Shown here piece after piece: positions 51,750-61,425 of a stretch of DNA of 64,000 nucleotides (positions within the stretch are counted from its first letter, which is position 1; each line of letters opens with the position of its first letter). Origin of the DNA: Parasedimentitalea denitrificans. Its GTDB lineage: Bacteria > Pseudomonadota > Alphaproteobacteria > Rhodobacterales > Rhodobacteraceae. The stretch covers positions 62,001-126,000 of the forward strand of contig NZ_QHLQ01000008.1 of the NCBI RefSeq assembly GCF_011813015.1, read 5' to 3'. A program made the translations under genes and the position numbers. The notes below the pieces were generated by a model. That model saw nothing but the letters and a program-made list of their open reading frames with translations. It was not told where the DNA came from and searched no databases.

Positions 51750-54071
51750 ATGGTACAAAATAACAAAGTTTTAACTGTTTCTTACGGAACTTTCTCTTGC
51801 ACGCTGGAAGGGTTCGAAGATTCGTTCGACACCATGAAGGCGATCGCTGAGTATTTCCGTGATCTGGCGTCAGATGACCGATACTTTGGCGCCGAACCGC
51901 CTCAGCCAGATGCCGAGATGTTGACGCGTATTGCCCAGCGTGAGGTTGACCGTCAGGTCGAGGCCCGCACCAGCGATGGCGCAGTTCACCTGCGCGCTGC
52001 GGAACCTGCCCCAATGGCAACACCTGATGCGGCAGAAGTTAGTGCTCCGGATGCTGCAGCTGCGGACCCCGTTAAGATTGCCGAAGCGGTCAAGCCGGAA
52101 CTCGTGGATGTACCACCACAGACTCAGGCTGAAAGCGCCCTTGCCGAAGCACCAGCGGAGCCCGCCCCTGTCGTTATTGAAACAAGTGCTGAAACACCTG
52201 AGCTTACTGAACAGCCCAAGGATGATGGTGTAGACTTGGCCGCGATTGCCGCGGCCGTTGCCGAACCCAAAGCGGTTGAGCTGCCGCCTGTTGAACACCT
52301 TGTCGCCACCGACATGGAAGACAGCCAAGGCAATGCAGAAGATGACAGTGATCCTGCCGCAGATAGCATTGCAGCGAAGCTTCAGCGCATTCGAGCAGTT
52401 GTTTCCCAAGCCCCCCGTCAGGAAGAGTTCTCAGAAGATGAGCACGCTGAACTGTTCGTCACTGAATCCGCAGTAGATATTGCTGCTGCCATGCGCTCCA
52501 ACGATGAGGCAGAGCTGGCCGAGGAAGAAGACAATCAGGACCAGGCTGAAATCGCTGAAGCCCTAGAGCGCATTGATCAACGTCAGGCTAGTTCAGATGT
52601 GGAGCAACCTGAGGCAGAGGTCGAAGCAGAAGAGGTTGCCGAGGAAGAGCCCAAGGTAGAAGCCGCCGCTGAGGTTGAGCCCGAGATCGTCGCAGAGGTC
52701 GAAACTGAAGCTGACGTTGTAGCTGAGGTCGAAGTTGAAGCCGTAGCCGAAGTCGAAACTGAAGTAGAGCCCGAAGTTGAGGTCGCCGCCGAAGCCGAGA
52801 CTGAAGAAGAACCCGAAGTTGAGGCCAACGCCGAAGCCGAGACTGAAGAAGAATCCAAAATTGAGGCCGTCGCCGAAGCCGAAGAAGAGGCTGAAGTCGA
52901 AGCAGAGGTCGAGGTTGCTGCTGAGGCGGAGACCGTCGCCGCGGCTGACAGTGATGACACCAGCCTTTTCGAAGATCTGGCAGCTATATCTAGCGCGGCA
53001 GAGTCTGACGACTCAAACGACGACAGCAACATATTGGCCGAAGTGGCCAAACAAACCGAGGTTGCGGAACCTGAAGTCGAAGAGCCCGTAGTCATAAGAC
53101 CAAGACGCGCCCGGATCGTGCGGGTAAAACGGGCCGATCTTGAGCGGGCTGTCGAATCCGGTGCGCTGGAAGAGGTGGAAGAGGAAAAAGCCGAGCCGGT
53201 TCTTAACTCTTCGCTATCCGACGCGGACGAGGCCGAATTGCTACGCGAGCTTGCCGCTGTCGAGGCTGAATTGCTGGCGACAGACGAGGCAGCGGCCGCT
53301 GAGCAAGCAGCTGCAGAAGATGAGGCCGAGGAAGAGATCGTAGCCAAGGTTGTGGCAACGCCTTCAAAGCCTGCGATAGCGCGTCCAGTTGCCGAAACTC
53401 CGGACAGCGACATATCTCGCCTCATGGACGCAGCCGACGAAAAGCTGGAAGATCCAGAGGCTTCCTCTTCACGCGAGACCTACGACCATCTGCGCGCAGC
53501 CATGGCTGCTGCTCAGGCTGACCGGGCCGCAGGGGGCAGCGTTGGATCGGACATTCGCGATGATGAGTATCGTGAGGATCTGGCCAGCGTAGTGCGCCCA
53601 CGTCGCCCTGCGCCGACCAAGACTGCATCACGACGCCCAGAGCCTGCGCAACGCCCTGCCCCACTGAAACTGGTGGCCGAACAGCGCATTGATGAAGAGC
53701 CGGTGAAGAAAGATGGCCCGGTACGGCCCCGCCGAATTGCGTCATCCCAGGTAGATGAAGCTGAGTTTGCCAATAATGGGCGTGAAGGTGGGTTTGCAGA
53801 ATATGCCACCGAAAGCGGTGCCGTGGAGTTGAATGAACTTCTAGAGGCCGCTGCTTCCTACATGAGCTTTGTTGAAGGTCGCGATCACTTCTCACGTCCG
53901 CAGCTGATGAACAAAGTCAAATTGTTGGACAGCGCCGAATTCAATCGTGAAGACGGGTTGCGGTCATTTGGTCTGTTGCTGCGTGAAGGCAAGATCGAGA
54001 AGACCAACAATGGTCAGTTCACGGCTTCGGGCCAGATCGGGTTTCGCCCAGGTCAACGCGCCGCAGGCTGA
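51750..54071 (+). CDS. large acidic repeat-containing protein of Rhodobacterales type
   Basis: A 773-residue protein of three parts. A conserved N-terminal module (about 1-55, with VSYGTFSCTLEGFEDSFDTM) is followed by a long acidic region (about 60-620) dominated by E, A, V and T, in which 14-residue units repeat in tandem (52740-52865). A conserved C-terminal module (about 690-770, ELLEAAASYMSFVEGRDHFS, LLDSAEFNREDGLRSFGLLL) resembles a small helical domain. I know of no assigned function; relatives are sometimes labelled as CheA-like, for which I see no support. The ATG at 51750 opens the conserved module; the frame extends 26 codons upstream. It ends in a strong terminator. Confidence 0.8.
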   Translation: MVQNNKVLTVSYGTFSCTLEGFEDSFDTMKAIAEYFRDLASDDRYFGAEPPQPDAEMLTRIAQREVDRQVEARTSDGAVHLRAAEPAPMATPDAAEVSAPDAAAADPVKIAEAVKPELVDVPPQTQAESALAEAPAEPAPVVIETSAETPELTEQPKDDGVDLAAIAAAVAEPKAVELPPVEHLVATDMEDSQGNAEDDSDPAADSIAAKLQRIRAVVSQAPRQEEFSEDEHAELFVTESAVDIAAAMRSNDEAELAEEEDNQDQAEIAEALERIDQRQASSDVEQPEAEVEAEEVAEEEPKVEAAAEVEPEIVAEVETEADVVAEVEVEAVAEVETEVEPEVEVAAEAETEEEPEVEANAEAETEEESKIEAVAEAEEEAEVEAEVEVAAEAETVAAADSDDTSLFEDLAAISSAAESDDSNDDSNILAEVAKQTEVAEPEVEEPVVIRPRRARIVRVKRADLERAVESGALEEVEEEKAEPVLNSSLSDADEAELLRELAAVEAELLATDEAAAAEQAAAEDEAEEEIVAKVVATPSKPAIARPVAETPDSDISRLMDAADEKLEDPEASSSRETYDHLRAAMAAAQADRAAGGSVGSDIRDDEYREDLASVVRPRRPAPTKTASRRPEPAQRPAPLKLVAEQRIDEEPVKKDGPVRPRRIASSQVDEAEFANNGREGGFAEYATESGAVELNELLEAAASYMSFVEGRDHFSRPQLMNKVKLLDSAEFNREDGLRSFGLLLREGKIEKTNNGQFTASGQIGFRPGQRAAG
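52740..52865 (+). repeat. three tandem 42-bp in-frame repeats
   Basis: Three consecutive 42-base units (52740-52781, 52782-52823, 52824-52865) encode AVAEVETEVEPEVE, VAAEAETEEEPEVE and ANAEAETEEESKIE. The second and third share long identical DNA segments (GCCGAAGCCGAGACTGAAG). Less regular units of the same design precede and follow. Unit length is a multiple of three, so copy number changes would keep the frame. Confidence 0.85.
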
Positions 54072-54086
54072 GAATACTCGGCATAA

Positions 54087-54125
54087 AAGAAAAAAGGCAG
54101 GTCTTTCGACCTGCCTTTTTTCTTT
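54087..54125. terminator. bidirectional terminator between the acidic protein gene and DUF2842
   Basis: AAAAAAGGCAGGTC-TTTC-GACCTGCCTTTTTT, a long perfect stem with a tetraloop; T runs follow on both strands. It ends the acidic protein transcript (plus) and the purA-DUF2842 transcript (minus). Confidence 0.93.
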
Positions 54126-54139
54126 GCGATATGCTTGAA

Positions 54140-54379
54140 TCACTCGTCTTTTGGCGCGTCAGGATCGGCCTGCCCAATACCGCGAAACAACGACTTGAAC
54201 GGCAGGATCCAGATGATCCCCAGCACAACAAAGACCAACAGCTGCAAAACAACCGGATAATCCACCAGGAGTCCGCCCAGCACGGTTGCCACCATGATAT
54301 AGAGCGGCAACCCGATCAGCAGCACCACAAGGGCCCAGCGACGCCGGGCCTTGTAGCTGAGACCTTTCTTGTCAGCCAT
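54140..54379 (-). CDS. DUF2842 small membrane protein
   Basis: A 79-residue protein with two spans (about 15-35 and 42-62, VLQLLVFVVLGIIWILPF) and a C-terminal GIGQADPDAPKDE tail. It matches the DUF2842 family found next to purA in Rhodobacterales. The function is unknown. Its ATG overlaps the purA stop (TGATG), so it is translated together with purA. Confidence 0.88.
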   Translation of the reverse strand: MADKKGLSYKARRRWALVVLLIGLPLYIMVATVLGGLLVDYPVVLQLLVFVVLGIIWILPFKSLFRGIGQADPDAPKDE

Positions 54380-55674
54380 CAGTCTTCAAACGGGTCGGTT
54401 ACCAGAATGGTGTCCTCCCGCTCCGGGCTGGTGGACAGCATGGCAACCGGGCAACCGATCAGTTCTTCGATGCGACGGACGTATTTCACCGCGTTGGCGG
54501 GCAGGTCATTCCAGCTGCGCGCGCCTTCGGTTGATTCGCTCCAACCGGGCATCTCTTCGTAGATCGGAGTGCAGCGGGCCTGCTGATCAGCAGCGGTTGG
54601 CAGATAGTCCATTTTCGCGCCGTCGAGCTCGTAGCCGGTGCAGATCTTCAAGGTTTCAAACCCGTCAAGGACATCCAGCTTGGTCAAGGAAATTCCGGTC
54701 ACGCCCGAAGTCACGCAAGTCTGGCGAACCAGAGCAGCGTCGAACCAGCCACAGCGGCGTTTACGGCCGGTTGTGGTGCCGAACTCGTGGCCACGGGTGC
54801 CCAAACGGTTGCCGTCGTCATCATCCAGTTCGGACGGGAACGGGCCTTCACCAACGCGGGTGGTATAGGCTTTGACGATGCCCAGAACATAGTCGATCGA
54901 GCCTGGGCCAATGCCGACGCCAGTCGAGGCCTGACCTGCGATCACGTTGGACGAGGTCACAAAGGGGTATGTGCCAAAGTCGATATCCAGCAGCGCGCCT
55001 TGGGCACCTTCGAACAAGATCCGCTTACCGGCCTTGCGCTTTTCGTTCAGCACTTTCCACACTGGTGCGGCGAACGGCAGGATTTCTGCTGCGATTTCCT
55101 CGAGTTGAGCGATCAGCGCGTCACGGTCGACGGCTTCGATACCCAGACCTTTGCGCAGTGGGTCATGGTGCTGCAGAGCACGATCAACACGCGCCTCTAG
55201 GGTGGCGTCATCTGCCAGATCCGCAACGCGAACCGAACGACGGCCAACTTTGTCTTCGTATGCTGGGCCAATGCCGCGACCGGTGGTACCGATCTTGGTG
55301 CCTTTGCTGGCGGCCTCTTCGCGAGCGCGGTCCAGCTCGCCGTGGATTGGCAGAATCAGCGGAGTGTTTTCCGCGATCATCAGTGTCTCGGGCGAGATTT
55401 CCACGCCCTGCTCGCGCACAGTGGCGATTTCTTTCATCAGGTGCCATGGGTCCAATACGACACCATTGCCGATGACCGACAGTTTGCCGCCACGTACAAC
55501 GCCCGAAGGCAGCGCGTGCAGCTTATAAACTTTGCTGTCGATGACCAATGTGTGGCCCGCGTTATGGCCGCCCTGAAAGCGCGCGATGACATCGGCGCGC
55601 TCGCTGAGCCAGTCTACGATCTTGCCTTTTCCCTCGTCACCCCATTGGGCGCCGACTACGACGACATTGGCCAT
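54379..55674 (-). CDS. purA: adenylosuccinate synthetase
   Basis: A 431-residue enzyme joining IMP and aspartate with GTP on the way to AMP. The P-loop-like [14 protein letters not shown] is at residues 8-21, followed by [12 protein letters not shown] near 34-45, [14 protein letters not shown] near 128-141 and [18 protein letters not shown] near 238-255. AAAGGA lies 7 bases before the ATG. It forms a two-gene unit with the DUF2842 gene. The 152-base gap upstream (55675-55826) separates it from the nitrile hydratase genes on the same strand and shows no clear terminator. Confidence 0.98.
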   Translation of the reverse strand: MANVVVVGAQWGDEGKGKIVDWLSERADVIARFQGGHNAGHTLVIDSKVYKLHALPSGVVRGGKLSVIGNGVVLDPWHLMKEIATVREQGVEISPETLMIAENTPLILPIHGELDRAREEAASKGTKIGTTGRGIGPAYEDKVGRRSVRVADLADDATLEARVDRALQHHDPLRKGLGIEAVDRDALIAQLEEIAAEILPFAAPVWKVLNEKRKAGKRILFEGAQGALLDIDFGTYPFVTSSNVIAGQASTGVGIGPGSIDYVLGIVKAYTTRVGEGPFPSELDDDDGNRLGTRGHEFGTTTGRKRRCGWFDAALVRQTCVTSGVTGISLTKLDVLDGFETLKICTGYELDGAKMDYLPTAADQQARCTPIYEEMPGWSESTEGARSWNDLPANAVKYVRRIEELIGCPVAMLSTSPEREDTILVTDPFED

Positions 55675-55826
55675 ATCTGGTCCTTTTGTATTTGTCTGAA
55701 ACCGGCCCCCCTATAGCGGTCGAAAGGGGCCAGTGGAACCATAAATGCGTGGCAAGCGTGTCTGGGAGTGCACATTCGCTGAAAACTTGAGCAAAAGCGG
55801 TGCGTGCAGGCCCGCATCACCCCAGA

Positions 55827-56162
55827 TCAGGGCGTGTCGAGCCGAACAACAGCACCATGTGGAGTTTCCAGATAGGCACGCTCCCAATCATCGCGCAGGC
55901 GGTTCACCTCGAGAGCGGGGGCCACCCCGTCTTCGGCGAGAATCAGTTCAAGCGTCGCCAGCCACGCGTTGAAGTAGTCGTCACCGCCGTCCAGTTCCCG
56001 GTCGACCCCGTGTTGTGCCAGAACCGCTGAGAACCGGGTCACCCAGTCAGACCATGTGAAACACCCGCTTTCGTTCAAGGACACTGTCAGCGCAAAGACC
56101 TGCGCGTGCCAAGGTTGCAGGAACACGGGGTCAGGAGCGGATACTGTAGGACAGTCGCTCAT
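55827..56162 (-). CDS. nitrile hydratase accessory (activator) protein
   Basis: A 111-residue protein of the nitrile hydratase accessory family (like P14K/NhlE), which helps insert cobalt into the alpha subunit. It resembles the beta subunit N-terminal part, with FLQPWHAQVFALTVSLNES and CFTWSDWVTRFSAVL, as is usual for this family. The ATG at 56162 overlaps the beta-subunit stop (ATGA), indicating coupled translation; an ATG eight codons earlier lies within the beta gene. It is the third gene of the alpha-beta-accessory operon. Confidence 0.9.
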   Translation of the reverse strand: MSDCPTVSAPDPVFLQPWHAQVFALTVSLNESGCFTWSDWVTRFSAVLAQHGVDRELDGGDDYFNAWLATLELILAEDGVAPALEVNRLRDDWERAYLETPHGAVVRLDTP

Positions 56163-56848
56163 AGCGGCACCAGATAGCTTTGCCACAAGTCCAAGATAAC
56201 CTGATCATCGGGGTGCTCTGGGTGAGCCCAGAGCTCGCTGGCGGCGAAACGCACTGCATATAGGGGCTCTGGCGCTTCTCCCAGATCATGGGCATTGCTG
56301 TCGGGAAGAACGTGGGTGCCGTGCAGGCGGTGAATATAGCCACGCGCGCCTGCTACATAGGCAGGCAAGCGGGTATGGCCGCCATCGACCAGACGATTGG
56401 CAGCCGGATGCTTGCATCGCACCGCTTGGCCCGCCGAAAACTTGGGCTGAGCATCACTATCGCGGTTTGCTGGCCCACCCTTTGCCAGAACTCCGGCAAC
56501 ATTTTCTGCCTTCAGTACTTTGGCAGCGAGTGGATGGGGAGTATCGTCCCCCTGCCCAGCCTCTGGCTCGGCCAGATCATCCCTAGTCAGTACACCGCGT
56601 TCGACCAACAGGTCTGCCAAGGCCGCGAGCCAGATCTCATAATACGAAAACCCGGTGTAGTCCTGCGGTGACAGGCATTCGCGGGCGTGGCGTGAAATGT
56701 CGATGTTCCATTGCCCCAAAGCCCCGCAAGCCAGTGTCACGGACAGGACCTGAGCGTGCCAATCGGCAGTAAAAACCGGAATATCGGGGGCATCGGGCAT
56801 GACCGGCCCATCTCCGAATCGCCCGCCCATGTCGTGGACGCGAGTCAT
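56159..56848 (-). CDS. nitrile hydratase beta subunit
   Basis: A 229-residue subunit of nitrile hydratase, which hydrates nitriles to amides in an alpha2-beta2 or alpha-beta form. It starts [16 protein letters not shown], the invariant N-terminus of beta subunits (MGG followed by G-P-V), and the C-terminal SH3-like barrel contains [19 protein letters not shown] (about 158-176) and [10 protein letters not shown] near 197-206. Its start overlaps the alpha stop by four bases. No amidase gene lies in the window, so amide use must depend on another locus. Confidence 0.95.
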   Translation of the reverse strand: MTRVHDMGGRFGDGPVMPDAPDIPVFTADWHAQVLSVTLACGALGQWNIDISRHARECLSPQDYTGFSYYEIWLAALADLLVERGVLTRDDLAEPEAGQGDDTPHPLAAKVLKAENVAGVLAKGGPANRDSDAQPKFSAGQAVRCKHPAANRLVDGGHTRLPAYVAGARGYIHRLHGTHVLPDSNAHDLGEAPEPLYAVRFAASELWAHPEHPDDQVILDLWQSYLVPL

Positions 56849-57459
56849 GTTGGGGCCTGTACAAGCGCCGTGCCGATCATGCTGTCGCGGGTTACAAGAG
56901 CGGCCAATGCGTCGACATCCAGCCCTTCGGTTCCTGCGGGGCGCATTGGGATTACCAGATACCGGACCTCGGCAGTCGAATCCCAGACACGGACGGCTGT
57001 TTTTTCGGACAGAGTGACACCAAAATCGGCCAGAACCTTGCGGGGTTCACGCACCACACGGGCACGGTAGGCATCAGACTTATACCAAGCCGGAGGAATC
57101 CCCAGCAGCGGCCACGGATAGCAACTGCACAGGGTACACACGACCATGTTGTGAAGGTCCGGCGTGTTTTCGACTACCACCATATGTTCACCCTGACGCC
57201 CAAAATACCCCAAGTCCCTCACGGCAGCGGTGGCATCCGCCAGCAAGGATGCGCGGAACTTTGGGTCGCTCCAGGCGCGGGCGACAACCTGCGCCCCGTT
57301 TTGCGGCCCTATCTTATTTTGATAGGTATCGACGATCTCATCTAGGGCTGCTGGGTCAATCAGCCCCTTGCGGGTGAGAATCGTTTCCAACGCCTTGACC
57401 CGCAATGCAGGATCAGACGGCAATAAGGCATGTGGATGGTCGCTGTGATCATGGGGCAT
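56845..57459 (-). CDS. nitrile hydratase alpha subunit, cobalt type
   Basis: A 204-residue catalytic subunit. The metal-claw motif reads VCTLCSCY with C108, C111 and C113 and S112; the threonine after the first cysteine marks the cobalt type, where iron-type enzymes have serine. Two of the cysteines are expected to be oxidised to sulfenic and sulfinic forms. The N-terminus is rich in histidine ([10 protein letters not shown]), perhaps helping metal capture. I chose the ATG at 57459; no good ribosome site is seen there, and the frame is open to 57606. Substrates could be aliphatic nitriles or indole-acetonitrile, which the sequence does not settle. Confidence 0.92.
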   Translation of the reverse strand: MPHDHSDHPHALLPSDPALRVKALETILTRKGLIDPAALDEIVDTYQNKIGPQNGAQVVARAWSDPKFRASLLADATAAVRDLGYFGRQGEHMVVVENTPDLHNMVVCTLCSCYPWPLLGIPPAWYKSDAYRARVVREPRKVLADFGVTLSEKTAVRVWDSTAEVRYLVIPMRPAGTEGLDVDALAALVTRDSMIGTALVQAPT

Positions 57460-57621
57460 GCAATCAGAGTGCGAATTTGTTTGCCACCTGTCCAGCCCCA
57501 TTGCCGTTTGCCAACAGGGGGAATGCGCCTTCTCGCCTGCAATAGGTAAACTCGGCTCTTGCCCCTCTGCGCAAACTTGCCTACATACCGGCCGATACTC
57601 AGCCAAATGCCGCAGGGACCC

Positions 57622-57987
57622 ATGGAAAACGTTGTTCTAATTATTCACCTTTTTCTGGCCCTTGGCCTGATCGCAGTTGTTCTGTTGCAACGGTCCGAAG
57701 GCGGCGGCCTTGGCATGGGTGGCGGAGGCGGTGGCGCAATGTCTGGCCGCTCGGCCGCGACAGCAATGAGCAAAGTGACTTGGCTGCTTGCCATTGCGTT
57801 TATCATCACCTCGATCACTCTGACCATTCTGGCCGCGCAAAAGTCCGCTGGCTCGTCGGTTCTGGATCGCACAGACGTACCTGCAGCCACCGAAGGCGCA
57901 CCGGCTGTACCAAGCGTTCCGGGTGGTCTGCTGACACCGCCACCAGCCGAAGGCGACAATGCGCCACTGGTTCCAAGCGCAGACTGA
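57622..57987 (+). CDS. secG: preprotein translocase subunit SecG
   Basis: A 121-residue SecG: two spans (about 3-22 and 52-72) joined by a glycine-rich loop ([21 protein letters not shown], split here as QRSEGGG and [11 protein letters not shown]) and an alanine/proline-rich C-terminal tail. SecG completes the SecYEG channel. CAGGGA lies 5 bases before the ATG at 57622; a frame open to 57559 lacks a site. It is followed by pyrG 171 bases later, an order common in Rhodobacterales, and is divergent from the nitrile hydratase operon. Confidence 0.95.
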   Translation: MENVVLIIHLFLALGLIAVVLLQRSEGGGLGMGGGGGGAMSGRSAATAMSKVTWLLAIAFIITSITLTILAAQKSAGSSVLDRTDVPAATEGAPAVPSVPGGLLTPPPAEGDNAPLVPSAD

Positions 57988-58012
57988 ACTACCATACCTA
58001 GACGGGGAATTT

Positions 58013-58037
58013 GAGCCGCAACAGCATCTTGCGGCTC
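58013..58037 (+). terminator. hairpin between secG and pyrG
   Basis: GAGCCGCAA-CAGCATC-TTGCGGCTC, a perfect 9-bp stem 25 bases after secG. It is not followed by a T run, so it may be an attenuating or processing structure rather than a full terminator. Confidence 0.5.
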
Positions 58038-58158
58038 CCTTGCGTTGTTCGCGCGAATCCTTTACTAGTGAAGTCCCGTGATGCTTTGGTTTTTCGGAAC
58101 CTATTTGGGCACCTGAATTCTTATTTCTACATGACTTCTCACGGGGGCAGCCGACACA

Positions 58159-59802
58159 ATGGCGCGTTATATCTTCATTACTGGTGGGGTGGTCTCCTCC
58201 CTTGGCAAAGGTCTGGCTTCGGCGGCTTTGGGCGCGCTGTTACAGGCCCGTGGCTATTCCGTACGTCTGCGCAAGCTGGACCCCTATCTGAACGTCGATC
58301 CGGGCACGATGAGCCCGTTTGAACACGGCGAGGTCTTTATCACCGATGATGGTGCCGAGACTGATCTGGATCTGGGCCACTACGAACGGTTCACAGGCGT
58401 TGCCGCCCGCAAGACCGACTCGATCTCATCCGGTCGGGTCTATTCCAACGTGTTGGAAAAAGAACGCCGTGGCGACTACCTTGGTAAAACCATTCAGGTA
58501 ATTCCGCACGTCACCAACGAGATCAAAGACTTCCTTGATATCGGCGGCGACGAAGTTGATTTCATGCTGTGTGAAATTGGTGGCACTGTTGGCGACATCG
58601 AAGGCCTGCCGTTCTTTGAAGCCATCCGCCAGTTTGGCCAGGACAAACCGCGCGGCCAGTGTATCTACATGCACCTGACGCTACTGCCCTATATCAAGGC
58701 AAGCGGCGAACTGAAGACCAAGCCGACCCAGCACTCGGTCAAGGAACTGCGTTCCATTGGTCTGGCGCCAGACATTCTGGTGTGCCGCTCCGAAGGACCA
58801 ATTCCAAAGAAAGAGCGCGAGAAGCTGGCGCTGTTCTGTAACGTACGCCCTGACAGTGTGATTGCAGCGCAGGATCTGAAGTCGATCTACGAAGCCCCAC
58901 TGGCCTATCACCGTGAAGGCATGGATCAGGCGGTTCTGGATGCCTTTGGCATCGCCCCTGCCCCCAAGCCAAACCTGGCGCGCTGGGATGATGTTGCTGA
59001 CCGGATCTACAATCCTGAAGGCGAAGTCAAAATCGCTATCGTCGGCAAATACATCCAACTGGAAGATGCCTATAAATCTGTGGTCGAGGCACTGACCCAC
59101 GGTGGCATGGCCAATCGGGTCAAGGTCAAGATCGAGTGGGTCGACGCCGAAACCTTTGACACTGAAGACGCCACCCCACACCTGCAGGGCTATCATGCGA
59201 TTCTGGTTCCCGGCGGATTTGGCGAACGTGGCACCGAAGGCAAGATCAAAGCCGCGCAATACGCCCGTGAGCACAATGTGCCCTATCTGGGCATTTGCCT
59301 AGGGATGCAGATGGCCGTGATTGAGGCCGCGCGCAATGTGGCTGGCATTTCCGAGGCAGGCTCGGAAGAGTTTGATCACGAGCTGGGCAAGAAACGCTTT
59401 GAGCCGGTTGTCTATCACCTGAAGGAATGGGTGCAGGGCAACCACAAGGTTCAGCGTCAGGCGGACGATGACAAGGGCGGCACCATGCGTCTGGGTGCCT
59501 ATGATGCCACCCTGGCCGAAGGGTCGAACGTGGCAAAGGTCTATGGCGGCACTCACATCGAAGAACGCCACCGTCACCGTTATGAGGTCGACATCAAGTA
59601 CCGTGACAAGCTGGAGGCCGCTGGTCTGCGGTTCTCGGGCATGTCGCCGGATGGTCGTTTGCCCGAGATTGTTGAGTGGGCAGATCACCCGTGGTTCATC
59701 GGTGTTCAGTTCCACCCGGAACTGAAGTCCAAGCCGTTTGCACCACATCCGCTGTTCAGCGATTTTGTGCGCGCAGCAATCGATACCTCGCGTCTGGTCT
59801 GA
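58159..59802 (+). CDS. pyrG: CTP synthase
   Basis: A 547-residue enzyme converting UTP to CTP with ATP and glutamine. The synthase domain begins [17 protein letters not shown] (about 2-18) and includes [15 protein letters not shown] wording as [17 protein letters not shown] near 140-156. The class I glutamine amidotransferase domain (about 290-545) has [11 protein letters not shown] near 353-363, the nucleophile in [11 protein letters not shown] (cysteine near 381) and HPELKSKP near the end. All expected motifs are present and the length is standard. Confidence 0.98.
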   Translation: MARYIFITGGVVSSLGKGLASAALGALLQARGYSVRLRKLDPYLNVDPGTMSPFEHGEVFITDDGAETDLDLGHYERFTGVAARKTDSISSGRVYSNVLEKERRGDYLGKTIQVIPHVTNEIKDFLDIGGDEVDFMLCEIGGTVGDIEGLPFFEAIRQFGQDKPRGQCIYMHLTLLPYIKASGELKTKPTQHSVKELRSIGLAPDILVCRSEGPIPKKEREKLALFCNVRPDSVIAAQDLKSIYEAPLAYHREGMDQAVLDAFGIAPAPKPNLARWDDVADRIYNPEGEVKIAIVGKYIQLEDAYKSVVEALTHGGMANRVKVKIEWVDAETFDTEDATPHLQGYHAILVPGGFGERGTEGKIKAAQYAREHNVPYLGICLGMQMAVIEAARNVAGISEAGSEEFDHELGKKRFEPVVYHLKEWVQGNHKVQRQADDDKGGTMRLGAYDATLAEGSNVAKVYGGTHIEERHRHRYEVDIKYRDKLEAAGLRFSGMSPDGRLPEIVEWADHPWFIGVQFHPELKSKPFAPHPLFSDFVRAAIDTSRLV

Positions 59803-59847
59803 CCCCAAGCGCGGTGTGTGCAAACGCGCTCACCACCCTAATTAGAT

Positions 59848-59883
59848 ACGGGCGTGCCGAAGATCCGGCGCGCCCGTTTTTTT
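59848..59883 (+). terminator. rho-independent terminator of pyrG
   Basis: ACGGGCGTGCCG and CGGCGCGCCCGT form a 12-bp stem (one T-G pair) with a short loop, followed by TTTTTTT. It lies 45 bases after pyrG. Confidence 0.92.
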
Positions 59884-60039
59884 GTTGTCGTGCCCTGCAT
59901 CGCCAAAAAAAGCGCCTTTTTGCGGGTGTCCTTCGTCAAATTATCAGTGTTAGCGCAATCGTTTAGGCAAGATGGGTGTCCCCCTACAAAACTGCGTGAT
60001 AGACGGGCCGCAACCGAACTTTTGTGGAGACCTGGGTAT

Positions 60040-60942
60040 ATGACACAAGACCTTTCCATTCAGCAGCAGCAATTTGACCGTATCGCCAACGGTCAGGGTT
60101 TCATCGCGGCTCTGGACCAAAGTGGTGGTTCGACGCCCAAAGCGCTGGCGCTGTATGGCGTGACAAGCGATGCCTTTTCCAATGATGACGAGATGTTTGG
60201 CGAGATCCACAAGATGCGCACGCGCATCATCCAGGCGCCTGACTTTAACAGCCAGAAGATTCTGGGCGCGATCCTGTTTGAAAAGACAATGGATGGGCAA
60301 ATTGATGGTACTCCGGTGGCCAGCTACCTGTGGGACCAATGTGGTGTTGTGCCGTTCCTGAAGGTCGACAAAGGTCTGGCGGATGAGGCCAATGGCGCGC
60401 AGGTGATGAAGCCGATGCCAGATCTAGATGCCTTGCTGGCCCGCGCTGGCGAAGCTGGTATTTTTGGCACCAAGATGCGTTCCGTTATCAAAACTGCCAA
60501 CACCGACGGTGTGCGTGATGTGGTTGCCCAGCAGTTTGAGGTTGGCAAACAGATTGCCGCCGCTGGCCTGCTGCCTATCATCGAGCCAGAAGTCGACATT
60601 CATTCGGACACCAAAGGCGAGGCCGAGATCCTATTGAAGGCGGAACTGCTGAAGCAGCTGAACGCCCTGCCCGCAGACACCAAGGTTGCGCTAAAGCTGA
60701 CCCTGCCAAATGTCTCTGGTCTGTATGACGAGCTGGCCGACCACGACAACGTTGTACGCGTTGTTGCCCTGTCCGGCGGCTACTCCACCGATCAGGCCTG
60801 TGCCCTGCTTAGCCAGAACGCCAAGATGATCGCCTCGTTCTCGCGCGCGCTGACCGAAGGTCTGAACGTTTCGATGAGCGACGACGAGTACAACACGGCA
60901 CTGGGTTCGAACATCGGCAAGATCTGCCAAGCCTCGCTGTAA
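60040..60942 (+). CDS. fructose-bisphosphate aldolase class I
   Basis: A 300-residue Schiff-base aldolase that splits fructose 1,6-bisphosphate. It starts MTQDLSIQQQQFDRIANGQGFIAALDQSGGSTPK (with GFIAALDQSGGSTPK near 19-33), the signature of the short bacterial class I type, and includes LPIIEPEVDI near 180-189 and VALKLTLPN near 213-221, with the Schiff-base lysine in the latter. GGAG lies about 12 bases before the ATG at 60040; the frame is open further upstream, through the pyrG terminator, so the longer reading is rejected. Single gene with its own terminator. Confidence 0.94.
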   Translation: MTQDLSIQQQQFDRIANGQGFIAALDQSGGSTPKALALYGVTSDAFSNDDEMFGEIHKMRTRIIQAPDFNSQKILGAILFEKTMDGQIDGTPVASYLWDQCGVVPFLKVDKGLADEANGAQVMKPMPDLDALLARAGEAGIFGTKMRSVIKTANTDGVRDVVAQQFEVGKQIAAAGLLPIIEPEVDIHSDTKGEAEILLKAELLKQLNALPADTKVALKLTLPNVSGLYDELADHDNVVRVVALSGGYSTDQACALLSQNAKMIASFSRALTEGLNVSMSDDEYNTALGSNIGKICQASL

Positions 60943-60964
60943 AGAGAAATTCAAGCAACCATTC

Positions 60965-60995
60965 AAAGGCCGTGCATTCAGCGCGGCCTTTTCTT
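60965..60995 (+). terminator. rho-independent terminator of the aldolase gene
   Basis: GGCCGTGC-ATTCA-GCGCGGCC, an 8-bp stem with one T-G pair, followed by TTTTCTTG, 25 bases after the aldolase stop. Confidence 0.88.
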
Positions 60996-61125
60996 GTTTC
61001 GGTTGCGCCATTTTTGAGCACTACTCGTTACCTTAGGTCATTTAACCCTTAAAGCCCCAAACCTGTTGTGTTGTTAAAGACTTTTAAAACCCTTCTACGG
61101 CAAGGCTCGGATTGAAGGGAACAAG

Positions 61126-61425
61126 ATGTCTAATGTCACATTCATCATTGCCGCAGTGATTTTCGTGGTCGCCTCTCCCGTCCTGACATTGCTTTTTCAG
61201 AGCAAACCGCAGGCTGGTGAGGTTGCATTGGTTATCTCTGCCCCATGGGGGCCGGACACAGCACAAATTGCTGAACTGTCCGGCGTTCAGGAAATCTCCC
61301 CTGAACGTGCGCCTCTTGGTGCTCTTGTAACACTGGAAGACACTCAAAGTATTGACCGCCTTTATTCAAACGGAGCCTGGCTGGTCATCAATGGTAAGAA
61401 GGTTTTGGAACTATGCTCAAGTTAA
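61126..61425 (+). CDS. small single-span membrane protein overlapping a chemoreceptor gene
   Basis: A 99-residue protein with one N-terminal membrane span (about 6-24, [19 protein letters not shown]) and a periplasmic or cytoplasmic part of about 70 residues with a ferredoxin-like alternation ([37 protein letters not shown]). AAGGGA lies 5 bases before the ATG. The last four codons overlap the start of the chemoreceptor by 13 bases, so both proteins are made from one mRNA and probably work together. I do not recognise the family; small partners of this kind before chemoreceptors occur in Rhodobacterales. Confidence 0.8.
   Translation: MSNVTFIIAAVIFVVASPVLTLLFQSKPQAGEVALVISAPWGPDTAQIAELSGVQEISPERAPLGALVTLEDTQSIDRLYSNGAWLVINGKKVLELCSS

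Noticed and set aside
52583..53425. 280-codon Ser/Ala-rich minus-strand frame
   Set aside because: Antisense shadow of the acidic repeat gene; composition is the complement of Glu and Ala codons.
51750..54071. CheA-type chemotaxis kinase
   Set aside because: No histidine phosphotransfer domain, no kinase ATP-binding boxes and no CheW-like domain are visible; the acidic repeats alone do not support that label.
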